This document shows, in pieces, positions 17,681-26,884 of a stretch of 64,000 nucleotides of DNA (position 1 is its first letter; every line of letters begins with the position of its first letter). The notes under the pieces are model-generated. The model was not told the origin of the DNA. It saw only the letters and a program-made list of their open reading frames with translations, and ran no database searches. The DNA comes from Thalassotalea atypica (GTDB lineage Bacteria > Pseudomonadota > Gammaproteobacteria > Enterobacterales > Alteromonadaceae), in NCBI RefSeq assembly GCF_030295975.1, contig NZ_AP027364.1:3596001-3660000 (forward strand), in the 5' to 3' direction. The position numbers were made by a program, and so were the translations under genes.

Positions 17681-19111
17681 CTACTTTTTCTTTTTAACCG
17701 CTTTCGCATTAGGTAAATCAGTAATTGAGCCTTCGAAAATTTCCGCAGCCAAACCAATTGATTCGTTTAATGTTGGGTGAGCATGAATTGTTAAACCAAC
17801 ATCTTCAGCATCAGCACCCATTTCAACCGCTAAACAGATTTCACCAAGCATTTCACCGGCATTAATACCAACGATAGCACCACCTAGAACGCGGCCAGAT
17901 TCTTTTTCAAAAATCATTTTCGTTTTACCTTCGGTGCGAGCTGACGCAATCGCACGTCCAGAAGCAGCCCATGGGAAGTTAGCTACTTCAATATTTAAAC
18001 CTTGCTCTTTTGCTTCACGTTCCGTGATGCCCACCCAAGCCATTTCAGGGTCAGTATAAGCAATTGAAGGGATACAACGTGGATCAAATTCATGCTTCTT
18101 ACCGGAAATAACTTCGGCTGCAACATGTGCTTCGTGAACCGCTTTGTGTGCAAGCATAGGTTGACCAACGACATCACCGATAGCGAAGATGTGAGGTACA
18201 TTGGTACGCAATTCCTTCGACACATTGATAAAGCCACGCTCATCAACGTTAACGCCTGCTTTATCAGCAGCAACTAAATGACCGTTTGGCTTACGACCAA
18301 CAGCAACTAAAATCTTATCGTAGCGTACTTGACCTTCTGGTGCATTTTTACCTTCAAAGGTAACATATAGGCCATCGTCTTTAGCTTCTACTGCAACAAC
18401 TTTCGTTGACAACATGATGTTGAACTTTTTCTTGTTGTAGTTATTGTAAATTTTAACGATGTCTTTATCAGCAGCAGGCACTAATTGATCAGCAAATTCC
18501 ACTACTGATACATTTGAACCTAGTGCTTTATATACCGTTCCCATTTCTAAACCAATGATACCGCCACCAAGTACTAACATTTCTTCTGGAATGTCTTTAA
18601 GCTCTAAAGCCCCTGTTGAATCAATAACACGTGGGTCATCATTAGGGATAAATGGTAAATCAATAACTGAAGAACCCGCTGCAATGATTGCATTATCAAA
18701 AGTGATGGTTGTCTTACCATCAGCGCCTTCCACTTCAATAGTTTTATCTGAAGTGAATTTGCCGTAGCCTGTAACAGTTTTAACTTTACGTGCTTTGGAC
18801 ATACCGCCTAAACCACCAGTTAATTGACCAATGACACTTTCTTTCCAGCTACGAATTTTGTCTAAATCAATTTCTGGCTTACCGAAAGTGACACCGTGAG
18901 CAGCCATATCAGCGGCATCATCAATCACTTTAGCAACGTGAAGTAACGCTTTAGATGGGATACAACCGACGTTTAAACAAACGCCACCTAGTGTTTCACG
19001 GCTTTCAACTAATACTACGTCTAAACCTAAATCTGCCGCGCGGAATGCTGCTGAATAACCGCCAGGGCCCGCACCTAAAACTACTACTTGAGTTTTAATC
19101 TCGTTGCTCAT
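17681..19111 (-). CDS. lpdA: Dihydrolipoamide dehydrogenase (E3)
   Basis: This FAD enzyme reoxidises the lipoyl groups of the pyruvate and 2-oxoglutarate dehydrogenase complexes and passes electrons to NAD+. The 476 residues carry the FAD motif GAGPGGYSAA, the redox pair Cys45/Cys50 in GGVCLNVGCIPSK, the NAD-binding GGGIIGLEMG and the C-terminal HAHPTLNES with the catalytic His-Glu. I chose the ATG at 19111 because the protein then starts MSNEIKTQ, like E. coli Lpd, and GAGG sits at good spacing; the frame extends six codons further. It is the last gene of pdhR-aceE-aceF-lpdA, with a 190-bp gap after aceF that may hold its own promoter. Confidence 0.97.
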   Translation of the reverse strand: MSNEIKTQVVVLGAGPGGYSAAFRAADLGLDVVLVESRETLGGVCLNVGCIPSKALLHVAKVIDDAADMAAHGVTFGKPEIDLDKIRSWKESVIGQLTGGLGGMSKARKVKTVTGYGKFTSDKTIEVEGADGKTTITFDNAIIAAGSSVIDLPFIPNDDPRVIDSTGALELKDIPEEMLVLGGGIIGLEMGTVYKALGSNVSVVEFADQLVPAADKDIVKIYNNYNKKKFNIMLSTKVVAVEAKDDGLYVTFEGKNAPEGQVRYDKILVAVGRKPNGHLVAADKAGVNVDERGFINVSKELRTNVPHIFAIGDVVGQPMLAHKAVHEAHVAAEVISGKKHEFDPRCIPSIAYTDPEMAWVGITEREAKEQGLNIEVANFPWAASGRAIASARTEGKTKMIFEKESGRVLGGAIVGINAGEMLGEICLAVEMGADAEDVGLTIHAHPTLNESIGLAAEIFEGSITDLPNAKAVKKKK

Positions 19112-19190
19112 GCTAACCTCAATTCTCATATTAAAGTTGTTGCTTTAATCTTTGCTAAAACAACAACAACTTGGGTTCATTTTTCTGGCA

Positions 19191-19219
19191 CGAAGTTTAC
19201 TTAAACTCAATAAACTTCG
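19191..19219 (-). repeat. Inverted repeat between aceF and lpdA
   Basis: CGAAGTTTA (19191-19199) and TAAACTTCG (19211-19219) form a perfect 9-bp stem with an 11-nt loop. No T run follows on the minus strand, so it is not a simple terminator. It could be an mRNA-processing or stabilising hairpin, or an operator for lpdA. Confidence 0.45.
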
Positions 19220-19300
19220 CCATCTTTTAATCAATAAATGTCGGTAAAAATAAAAACTTACTGTAAAGATTTCATGTTCACCGACAGTAGAATTAACCTT

Positions 19301-20956
19301 CTACAGGACTAACTTACGAATATCAGCCATTACTGACGACATGTGGACGGTAAATCTCGCAGCTACAGCGCCGTCAATAACACGATGATCATATGACACT
19401 GATAAAGGTAACATTAAGCGAGGTTCAAACTCTTTACCATTCCACTTAGGTTTCATTTCAGATTTTGAAACGCCTAATATAGCCACTTCTGGCGCATTTA
19501 CAATCGGTGTAAATGCAGTACCGCCTATGCCTCCTAAGCTAGAAATCGTAAAACAACCACCCTGCATATCAGCTGCTTTTAATTTACCTTCACGTGCTTT
19601 GGCACTGATTGCTAACAATTCTTTAGATAACTCGTAAATGCCTTTTTTATCTACATCACGTACCACTGGCACAACTAAGCCATTAGGTGTATCAACCGCA
19701 ACGCCAATATGTACATATTTCTTCATGACTAAGCTTTCGCCGTCTTCACTCAAACTAGAGTTAAACACAGGGAATTCAAGTAATGCATCGGCTGCTGCTT
19801 TCATCAAGAACACAAGTGGAGTGATTTTAAAGCCAAGCTTTCTTTTTTCACAAACCACATTTTGTTCTTTACGAAATGCTTCAACATCAGTGATATCAGC
19901 TTCATCAAATTGCGTAACATGTGGAATAGTAACCCAGTTACGATGTAAGAATGGCCCAGAAATTTTCTGAATTCGCGTTAGCTCCTTCGTTTCAACTTCA
20001 CCAAATTTGGAGAAGTCTACCGACTTCCCTGCAATAACTTGTAAGCCACCTTCGCCACCAGCAACATTACTACCGGCATTTGCTTTCGGACGTGACAATT
20101 CATACTTCACATACGATTGAACATCCTCTTTTAAGATACGAGCTTTAGCACCTGTACCTTTAACTAACGTTAAATCAACACCAAATTCACGTGCTATACG
20201 ACGAATTGATGGTGAAGCATAAATAGCACCTTTGGCTTTAAAGTCACCTGCATGAGGATGGTGAGGCACAGGCGCTGCCTTTGGCGCAGCTGTTGCCACC
20301 TTTGGCGCTGGGACAGTTGTTGCTTTTGGCGCTTCAACTGGAGCTGGCTGCTCAGCAGCAATTGGGGCACCGCTTGTCGTTTCAAGCTTAATGACAATAG
20401 CGCCTTGGCCAACTTTATCACCGACAGAAACTAGAACTTCTTTAACGATGCCGGCATGCGACGAAGGCACATCCATAGTCGCTTTGTCGGTCTCTAATGT
20501 GATCAAGCCATCTTCTTCAGCGATCTCGTCGCCCACGGCAACAAGTACTTCGATAATGTCGACTTCACCGTCTTCGCCAATATCTGGCACAGCGACATCT
20601 ATTACTTCACTGCCTCCTGTAGCTATAGGCGCAGCGAGAGCTTCAGGCTCTGTTGCATTAACTTCAGTTGCTTCAGGTGTCTCTACAGGCGATTGAATAG
20701 GAGCGGCACTTTCTTCCCCGCCAGCTTTCATTTCACCGATTAGGTCACCTTCTTTGATTTTATCACCAACATTAACGTTTAAAGCAGTTAACACACCAGC
20801 CATAGGCGCTGGAATATCCATTGACGCCTTGTCGGTTTCAACTGTGACAATACCTTCATCGGCTTCTAAGGAGTCGCCAACAGCAAAACAAATTTCGATG
20901 ATCTCTACTTCATCACCGCCCACATCTGGGACTAGAATTTGTTGAATATCTGACAT
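19301..20956 (-). CDS. aceF: Pyruvate dehydrogenase dihydrolipoyl acetyltransferase (E2)
   Basis: This core subunit of the pyruvate dehydrogenase complex transfers acetyl groups to CoA. The 551 residues contain two lipoyl domains (lipoyl lysines in ETDKASM and ETDKATM), Ala/Pro-rich linkers at about 80-115 and 195-235, an E1/E3-binding domain at about 242-280 (YASPSIRRIAREFGVDL) and the catalytic domain with DHRVIDGA near the C terminus. E. coli has three lipoyl domains; two is common in other gammaproteobacteria. AGGAAA precedes the ATG. Only 19 bp separate it from aceE, so they are co-transcribed. Confidence 0.97.
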   Translation of the reverse strand: MSDIQQILVPDVGGDEVEIIEICFAVGDSLEADEGIVTVETDKASMDIPAPMAGVLTALNVNVGDKIKEGDLIGEMKAGGEESAAPIQSPVETPEATEVNATEPEALAAPIATGGSEVIDVAVPDIGEDGEVDIIEVLVAVGDEIAEEDGLITLETDKATMDVPSSHAGIVKEVLVSVGDKVGQGAIVIKLETTSGAPIAAEQPAPVEAPKATTVPAPKVATAAPKAAPVPHHPHAGDFKAKGAIYASPSIRRIAREFGVDLTLVKGTGAKARILKEDVQSYVKYELSRPKANAGSNVAGGEGGLQVIAGKSVDFSKFGEVETKELTRIQKISGPFLHRNWVTIPHVTQFDEADITDVEAFRKEQNVVCEKRKLGFKITPLVFLMKAAADALLEFPVFNSSLSEDGESLVMKKYVHIGVAVDTPNGLVVPVVRDVDKKGIYELSKELLAISAKAREGKLKAADMQGGCFTISSLGGIGGTAFTPIVNAPEVAILGVSKSEMKPKWNGKEFEPRLMLPLSVSYDHRVIDGAVAARFTVHMSSVMADIRKLVL

Positions 20957-20975
20957 ATTTATTTTCCTAGTCTAA

Positions 20976-23651
20976 TTACGCGTATAGCGGGTTAAGTTTG
21001 TTGGTGTCGATATCAAAACGCTTAATTGCATCACTAACAACTTTACGTTCAATTTCACCGCGATTTGCTAACTCAAATAATGAAGCTACGACAATGTATG
21101 ACGCGTTCACTTCGAAGTGGCGACGTAAATTCGCTCGACTGTCACTACGACCAAAGCCATCAGTACCTAAACAGCGGTAGTCAGTGTCAATGAAGGCGCG
21201 AATTTGATCAGAGTAGCTTTTAACATAATCGGTTGCTGCAATTGCAGGGCCTTTATCTCTAGTGATCACTTGGCCAATGTATGCAACTTGTTGCTCAGCT
21301 TCTGGGTTTAACATGTTTTGGCGTGCAACTTCTTGACCTTCTCGTGCCAGCTCATTAAATGAAGTTACTGAGTACACGTCGCTCGAGATGCCGTAGTCAC
21401 TTGCTAGGATTTGCGCGGCTTCGCGTACTTGCAGCAATATCGTACCTGAGCCTAGTAACTGCACATTTGCTTTTGATTTCTTCGCATCAACACGTTCTAG
21501 TTGATAAATCCCTTTGATGATCTGATCAGCAATATCTTTATCTTCAGGGATAGCAGGGTGTTGATAGTTTTCGTTCATCAAGGTTAAGTAGTAGAAAATG
21601 TTCTCATTTTCTTCATACATACGACGTAAACCATCACGCACAATTACCGCAACTTCATAACCATAAGTTGGATCGTAAGTAACACAGTTAGGAATTAAAC
21701 CTGCCTGCACATGTGAATGGCCATCTTGATGTTGCAGACCTTCACCGTTAAGAGTTGTACGTCCGGCGGTAGCACCTAATAAGAAACCACGCGCTTGACT
21801 GTCACCCGCAGCCCATGCCAAGTCACCTACTCGTTGGAAGCCAAACATTGAGTAATAGATATAGAACGGAATAGTCGTAGCATTGCACGTTGAATACGAT
21901 GTACCTGACGCTACCCAAGATGCCATCGCACCAAGTTCGTTGATACCTTCTTGAAGCACCTGGCCTTTTTTATCTTCACGATAGTAGGCTACCTGGTCTG
22001 CATCTTGTGGTACGTACTTTTGCCCTTCATGAGCATAAATACCCACTTGGCGGAATAAACCTTCCATACCAAAAGTGCGTGCTTCATCAGGAATAATTGG
22101 CACAATACGTTTACCGATCTTTTTATCTTTCAATAAACTGTTTAAGACGCGTACAAAGGTCATTGTAGAAGATACTTCTCGCTCGCCAGAGCCTTTTGTA
22201 ATTGCATCAAAGATTTTTAACGGTGGAATTTCAAGCGCTTCTTCTGCTTGTTCACGACGTGCTGGTAATGAACCACCCAACGCTTCACGACGGGCCTTCA
22301 TGTATTTGTATTCAGCGCTATCTTCTGGGAACTTATAAAATGGTAAATCTTCTAACTGATCGTCAGCAATTGGCATATTGAAACGATCGCGATATTGCTT
22401 GATTGACTCAATATCCATTTTCTTGACATTATGCGCTACATTTTGCGCTTCACCCGATTGACCTAAACCAAAACCTTTTACTGTTTTAGCCAAAATAACT
22501 GTTGGACGGCCTTTGGTGTTATTCGCTTTCTCGTAAGCAGCATATACTTTAACTGGGTCATGGCCACCACGGTTTAAGCGCCAAATGTCTTCGTCAGACA
22601 TGTTAGCCACCATTGCTGCCGTTTCAGGGTACTTGTTAAAGAAGTTCTCGCGAGTGTATTTACCCCCCTTGGCTTTACAGTTTTGGTATTCACCATCAAC
22701 AGTTTCATTCATCAATTGTAGTAACTTACCTGAGGTATCACGGGCAATCAGAGAGTCCCAGTATGAACCCCAAATCACTTTAATCACTTCCCAACCAGCG
22801 CCGCGGAACGTGCCTTCAAGTTCTTGAATAATTTTACCGTTACCACGAACAGGACCGTCTAAACGCTGCAAGTTACAGTTGATAATAAAGGTTAAGTTGT
22901 CTAGACCTTCACGAGCCGCTAGGCCAATCGCACCAAGTGATTCTGGCTCATCTGTTTCACCATCACCTAAGAAGGCATATACACGTTGCCCTGAGCAATC
23001 TTTAATACCACGATCGGTTAAGTATTTAAGGAAACGTGCGGTATAAATTGCTTGAAGTGGACCTAAACCCATTGAAACTGTTGGGAACTGCCAAAAGTCT
23101 TGCATTAAATGCGGGTGCGGATATGAAGATAAGCCATTGCCATCAACTTCTTGGCGGAAGTTATCCATTTGCTCTTCAGTCAAACGACCTTCGATAAACG
23201 CACGACCATAGATCCCAGGAGAAATATGCCCTTGAGCGAAAATGAAATCGCCGCCGTCTTTTTCAGAAGCCGCTTTAAAGAAGTGGTTAAAGCCGACATC
23301 GTAAAGCATGGCTGATGAAGCAAAACTACCAATATGGCCGCCTAACTCTAAATCTTTTTTAGAGGCACGTAAAACCAACGCCATCGCATTCCAGCGAATT
23401 GCCGCACGAATACGCGCTTCAATGGTTTGATCGGCTGGCATATGTGGCTCTTGCCCTGGCGGAATCGTATTAACGTAAGCCGTCGTTGCATCAAATGGAA
23501 TATGAGTACCACCACGACGAGAACGGTCGATCAATTTTTCTAATATAAAATGTGCTCGTTCTGGACCTTCATTTTCCAAAACTGCTTCCATTGATTCCAA
23601 CCACTCTTGAGTTTCTAATGAATCAATATCATTTTTTGGGAGCTCTGACAT
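20976..23651 (-). CDS. aceE: Pyruvate dehydrogenase E1 component (homodimeric)
   Basis: This enzyme decarboxylates pyruvate with thiamine diphosphate and acetylates the lipoyl groups of E2. The 891 residues align throughout with E. coli AceE (887). The thiamine-diphosphate motif runs from GDGETDEPES to INCNLQRLDGPV at about residues 230-265. Other hallmarks are ASSAMLYDVGFNHFF near the N terminus and LGTDGFGRSDSRANLR near the C terminus. It is a single-chain E1, unlike the alpha/beta type. It follows pdhR by 83 bp, which contain a 7-bp inverted repeat, and precedes aceF directly. Confidence 0.98.
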   Translation of the reverse strand: MSELPKNDIDSLETQEWLESMEAVLENEGPERAHFILEKLIDRSRRGGTHIPFDATTAYVNTIPPGQEPHMPADQTIEARIRAAIRWNAMALVLRASKKDLELGGHIGSFASSAMLYDVGFNHFFKAASEKDGGDFIFAQGHISPGIYGRAFIEGRLTEEQMDNFRQEVDGNGLSSYPHPHLMQDFWQFPTVSMGLGPLQAIYTARFLKYLTDRGIKDCSGQRVYAFLGDGETDEPESLGAIGLAAREGLDNLTFIINCNLQRLDGPVRGNGKIIQELEGTFRGAGWEVIKVIWGSYWDSLIARDTSGKLLQLMNETVDGEYQNCKAKGGKYTRENFFNKYPETAAMVANMSDEDIWRLNRGGHDPVKVYAAYEKANNTKGRPTVILAKTVKGFGLGQSGEAQNVAHNVKKMDIESIKQYRDRFNMPIADDQLEDLPFYKFPEDSAEYKYMKARREALGGSLPARREQAEEALEIPPLKIFDAITKGSGEREVSSTMTFVRVLNSLLKDKKIGKRIVPIIPDEARTFGMEGLFRQVGIYAHEGQKYVPQDADQVAYYREDKKGQVLQEGINELGAMASWVASGTSYSTCNATTIPFYIYYSMFGFQRVGDLAWAAGDSQARGFLLGATAGRTTLNGEGLQHQDGHSHVQAGLIPNCVTYDPTYGYEVAVIVRDGLRRMYEENENIFYYLTLMNENYQHPAIPEDKDIADQIIKGIYQLERVDAKKSKANVQLLGSGTILLQVREAAQILASDYGISSDVYSVTSFNELAREGQEVARQNMLNPEAEQQVAYIGQVITRDKGPAIAATDYVKSYSDQIRAFIDTDYRCLGTDGFGRSDSRANLRRHFEVNASYIVVASLFELANRGEIERKVVSDAIKRFDIDTNKLNPLYA

Positions 23652-23708
23652 AGTTTTACTTAGTCTCCGATTATGTTTATTAAATTGTGTAAATTAATGT
23701 ATTAATAA

Positions 23709-23731
23709 AGATAGTAAATAACTCACTATCT
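23709..23731 (-). repeat. Inverted repeat between pdhR and aceE
   Basis: AGATAGT (23709-23715) and ACTATCT (23725-23731) could form a 7-bp hairpin with a 9-nt loop, with a T-rich stretch after it on the minus strand. It may partly attenuate read-through from pdhR into aceE. The evidence is weak. Confidence 0.3.
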
Positions 23732-23734
23732 GCT

Positions 23735-24502
23735 TTATATTCTTTGCATTCTGCGCATAGAACGTTCCATACGACTTTGTTCTTCTGTTAGGTTGAGTAA
23801 AACCTCTTCGATAAACGCCAAGTGACGATGACTTGCCCCCCACGCTTTTTGTGGCTGACCGCTTATAATTGACTCTAATAGATGCTTACGATAATCCGCA
23901 ATTTTGGCGAATATTTCAGGGCGTTGAGCCAATATCGTCAAATTTTGTTCGATACTGTCGATCATTAAACTAGACATACTTCGCGCTAAATGAAGCATGA
24001 TAACGTTGTGTGAAGCGCTACAAATAGCCAAATAGAATTCAAAAACCGCTTTGGCTTCTGCTCGATAATCATTCTCAATTTGTGCATGACCAATAGCTTC
24101 GTGTTTTTCTTGAATTTCTTTAAAATCTTCAGAAGTGCCGCGCATGGCAGCATAGTACGCAGACATTCCTTCAATGCCATAACGAAACTCTAATATGTCA
24201 AATTGTGATTCATGACTTTTTGACATTAAATCAAATAACGGGTCTGATAGTCCTGACAGCAAATTATCACAAACAAATGTGCCGCCACCTTGTTTTCTAG
24301 TCACTAACCCTTTTGCTTCAAGTTTTTGAATCGCTTCTCTGAGCGACGGCCTTGAAACTTCAAACTTCGCAGCTAATTCACGCTCCGGTGGTAATTTTTG
24401 CCCAGCTTCTAAGCTTCCTTCCACGATCATGTCTTCCAATTGAGACAAGATGACGTCAGATAATTTTGGTTGCTTAGCTCTTACACTTTTAACACTGACC
24501 AT
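23735..24502 (-). CDS. pdhR: Pyruvate-responsive repressor PdhR (GntR/FadR family)
   Basis: This 255-residue regulator represses the pyruvate dehydrogenase operon; in E. coli pyruvate releases it. The N-terminal winged helix is at about 14-85 (KLPPERELAAKFEVSRPSLREA, QGGGTFV). The C-terminal FadR-type effector domain carries SASHNVIMLHL and the end ASHRHLAFIEE, very like E. coli PdhR. It is the first gene of the operon, and a perfect PdhR box lies about 60 bp upstream of its start, so it should be autoregulated. E. coli has aroP between ampE and pdhR; here that space is a 312-bp non-coding gap. Confidence 0.95.
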   Translation of the reverse strand: MVSVKSVRAKQPKLSDVILSQLEDMIVEGSLEAGQKLPPERELAAKFEVSRPSLREAIQKLEAKGLVTRKQGGGTFVCDNLLSGLSDPLFDLMSKSHESQFDILEFRYGIEGMSAYYAAMRGTSEDFKEIQEKHEAIGHAQIENDYRAEAKAVFEFYLAICSASHNVIMLHLARSMSSLMIDSIEQNLTILAQRPEIFAKIADYRKHLLESIISGQPQKAWGASHRHLAFIEEVLLNLTEEQSRMERSMRRMQRI

Positions 24503-24563
24503 GGGTTAGCTCAGGTTCCCGTTGATAAATAGCAAATTCAAACACTCGTTTTAATATTGGTAA

Positions 24564-24578
24564 ATTGGTCTTACCAAT
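24564..24578 (-). promoter_or_regulatory. PdhR operator
   Basis: ATTGGTCTTACCAAT is a perfect 6-3-6 inverted repeat matching the E. coli PdhR consensus (ATTGGTNNNACCAAT). It sits 61 bp upstream of the pdhR start. The remainder of 24503-24814 shows no gene; it contains a looser inverted repeat (GTGAATGGC at 24736, GCCATTCAC at 24766) with a 21-nt loop. Confidence 0.9.
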
Positions 24579-24814
24579 GATTTCATGGGCAATAATTTAT
24601 CAGTAAACAGTGCCTGTGTAAATCAATTTAGCCTATAAGGCGTAGTTTTCAATTATTACAAAGGTAATAATTGATTTAGGTCACGCTCTAAAAATACTAC
24701 GATTGATGAAGGCTTAAGGTGAATAGTGGTGAAATGTGAATGGCCGTTAAATTTTCTGTAAGTAAGCCATTCACCTGTTGTGCATTCAATCAAAAAACAA
24801 TGCTTGTAGTTTGA

Positions 24815-25660
24815 TTAGTAAATAATCCCTGTTAATGTCAGCACCGCGACGGTAGCGAGTAAAAGCAAGACATTGCGTTTTGCCAGCCGAACCAATAAAC
24901 AAGGCTCTGCCGTGCAATCTGACTCGTCAACCATGATATCTTCAGCTTGCTTGCCAACATCGACCAAAACACATTGTGGTCGTTTATCTATATCGGCGAC
25001 ATTTTCTAACCATGTAGGGAAGGCTTTAGAGAAGTGCCCAACAAGCACAAAACCAAATGTTGCAACTCGGACTGGCAGCCAATCGACCCAAAATAACACT
25101 TTCTCATACATTGAAGTAATAGCCAGTGAATCATCATCTTCTTGCTTCATCAACTGTTGTTGCTCATTGAGGCAACACAATAGCCGATAAAATAGTGCCC
25201 CCGCAGCGCCGAAAGCGACGAAAAATAGCATGATCGCAATGTAGTAACGATAATTTAGCCAAATCAAGGTTTGACCAAAACCTAGCGCTGGTAAGTTTTT
25301 ATCACTGATCAGTTGCTGGTAATGTAAATCACACGTCGTTGTTTCGCCTCTAAAGGCCGAGTGCAAATATTGTTTATAAACGTCGCGAGTTTTAACACAG
25401 CCAAAGCACACAATCAGAATAGCCGTTGACAGCAATAAGTGTAATAGACTGTCATCTATCAATTTCAGCACAATAAAGCAGATTGCAACTGGCGCCCCTA
25501 TTAAAACAAGCGGTAGCAATGTCCCTTTCACTTTATTATGCATGTCTAACTGTTTGGTGAATGCCATGTAGTGCGAAAAGGCATTGTTAAACTGCCAAAA
25601 AGGTGAGGATAGTTTTTTTTCTGCAACCAATGCAATTAATAGGCTAATTAGTCCCATCAA
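24815..25660 (-). CDS. ampE: AmpE-like inner-membrane protein
   Basis: This 281-residue membrane protein has about four hydrophobic segments, at roughly 1-12, 45-85, 135-160 and the extreme C terminus. It aligns in layout with E. coli AmpE, including LIWLNYRYYIA, DWLPVRVATFGFVLVGHF and the final helix. AmpE is linked to beta-lactamase regulation, and its exact activity is not settled. Two start codons are adjacent (25660 and 25657). It overlaps the end of ampD by 17 bp, so the two are translationally coupled, as in enterobacteria. Confidence 0.88.
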   Translation of the reverse strand: MMGLISLLIALVAEKKLSSPFWQFNNAFSHYMAFTKQLDMHNKVKGTLLPLVLIGAPVAICFIVLKLIDDSLLHLLLSTAILIVCFGCVKTRDVYKQYLHSAFRGETTTCDLHYQQLISDKNLPALGFGQTLIWLNYRYYIAIMLFFVAFGAAGALFYRLLCCLNEQQQLMKQEDDDSLAITSMYEKVLFWVDWLPVRVATFGFVLVGHFSKAFPTWLENVADIDKRPQCVLVDVGKQAEDIMVDESDCTAEPCLLVRLAKRNVLLLLATVAVLTLTGIIY

Positions 25661-26282
25661 TGATTCCTTTATTTAAGAGTGCTTTAAAATAAGGCCAATT
25701 AAACGCTTCACCAGGGTCTGTTTTTCGACCAGGAGCGATATCACAATGACCTACCAAATGATTATGTACAATTAATGGATAAGATTCTTGCAATTTTTGT
25801 ACTAAACAGACCAGTTGTTGGTATTGCTCTTCGGTGTAAGGTTCAGTATCTGTTCCTTCTAGCTCAATGCCAATTGAAAAATCATTACACTTTTCACGCC
25901 CATTAAAATCAGAAACTCCTGCATGCCACGCCTTGTCATCAAATGAAACGTATTGAATTACTTGACCGTTCCGCCTTATCAAGCAATGTGCCGAGACTCT
26001 TAATTGATAAATTTCTTCAAAATATGAATCTTGCCTGGGATCTAACTTGCCTAAGAACAAATCAGTAATATAAGGGCCGCCGAATTTTCCTGGCGGTAAT
26101 GAGATATTATGAACCACCAATAGCGAGACATCCTGTGCGGGTTCACGTGAGGTGAAGTGGGGTGAGGGGCGGTGTTCAATATCACTTAGCCAGCCATTAT
26201 TGATGGTACAATCCACTAATAATTTGAATGTTGTTACCTTTGCTTTCGATTGTTCATTTGAGTCAGGTGTGGGTTTCGTCAT
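25644..26282 (-). CDS. ampD: 1,6-anhydro-N-acetylmuramyl-L-alanine amidase AmpD
   Basis: This cytoplasmic zinc amidase removes the peptide from anhydro-muropeptides during peptidoglycan recycling, which keeps AmpR-type beta-lactamase induction low. The 212 residues include the Amidase_2 signatures LLVVHNISLPPG (first zinc His), SAHCLIRRNG, FSIGIELEGTD and GHCDIAPGRKTDPG (second zinc His and the Asp ligand). It is about 30 residues longer than E. coli AmpD, because of an N-terminal extension. It heads the ampD-ampE pair and is divergent from the retropepsin-like gene, 46 bp away. Confidence 0.95.
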   Translation of the reverse strand: MTKPTPDSNEQSKAKVTTFKLLVDCTINNGWLSDIEHRPSPHFTSREPAQDVSLLVVHNISLPPGKFGGPYITDLFLGKLDPRQDSYFEEIYQLRVSAHCLIRRNGQVIQYVSFDDKAWHAGVSDFNGREKCNDFSIGIELEGTDTEPYTEEQYQQLVCLVQKLQESYPLIVHNHLVGHCDIAPGRKTDPGEAFNWPYFKALLNKGIIDGTN

Positions 26283-26328
26283 ACACTTTCATTAATACAA
26301 ATTATTCGACTATTAAGCTAATGCTACT

Positions 26329-26847
26329 ATGACAGAAAACGATTCATCAAATAACTTTGGAAAATTATTTATTTGGTTGGCTTGGATTATTGCTATTTGC
26401 TTATTGGTATTTGTTTTCAACGATGTACTAGAAAAGCAGTGGAACCCCAACCAGTCGCCTGAAAGCTATTTATCAGTCCAAGGAAAAAACCAAGTCATTT
26501 TAAAGCAAAACAAAAATGGCCACTATGTTTCTAATGGCACCATAAACAATAGCAATGTGCTTTTTTTATTAGATACTGGCGCCACACAAGTCTCTATCCC
26601 TTTGCAAGTGGCAGACAAATTGAAGTTAGAGAGTTTTGGCAGTTACCCTGTACAAACCGCCAATGGTCAAGTTTATGTCACACGCACTAAAATCGATACA
26701 CTCTCAATAGGCGACATTGTTTTGCACGATGTAGCAGCACACATTAACCCTGGTATGAAAAGTGACGAAATACTGTTAGGCATGTCAGCCCTAAAAAGAG
26801 TAGAATTCCGACAAACAGGTCGACAGTTGATTTTAACTGAACAATGA
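26329..26847 (+). CDS. TIGR02281 family retropepsin-like aspartic protease
   Basis: This 172-residue protein has an N-terminal transmembrane helix at about 10-30 and a single retroviral-type aspartic protease domain. The active-site motif is LLDTGATQVSIP (DTGA, catalytic Asp), and the second signature is LLGMSALKRVEF. Proteins of this clan AA family work as dimers. The substrate in bacteria is not established; the anchor places the domain on the periplasmic side. It sits between divergent ampD and nadC, 37 bp before nadC, and may be co-transcribed with it. Confidence 0.85.
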   Translation: MTENDSSNNFGKLFIWLAWIIAICLLVFVFNDVLEKQWNPNQSPESYLSVQGKNQVILKQNKNGHYVSNGTINNSNVLFLLDTGATQVSIPLQVADKLKLESFGSYPVQTANGQVYVTRTKIDTLSIGDIVLHDVAAHINPGMKSDEILLGMSALKRVEFRQTGRQLILTEQ

Positions 26848-26884
26848 CCGCATTAATATTCTATGATTTGATGAGAAAAGCCCA

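Noticed and set aside
24736-24774. Inverted repeat GTGAATGGC/GCCATTCAC as the ampE terminator
   Set aside because: The stem is 9 bp but the loop is 21 nt and no T run follows on the minus strand.
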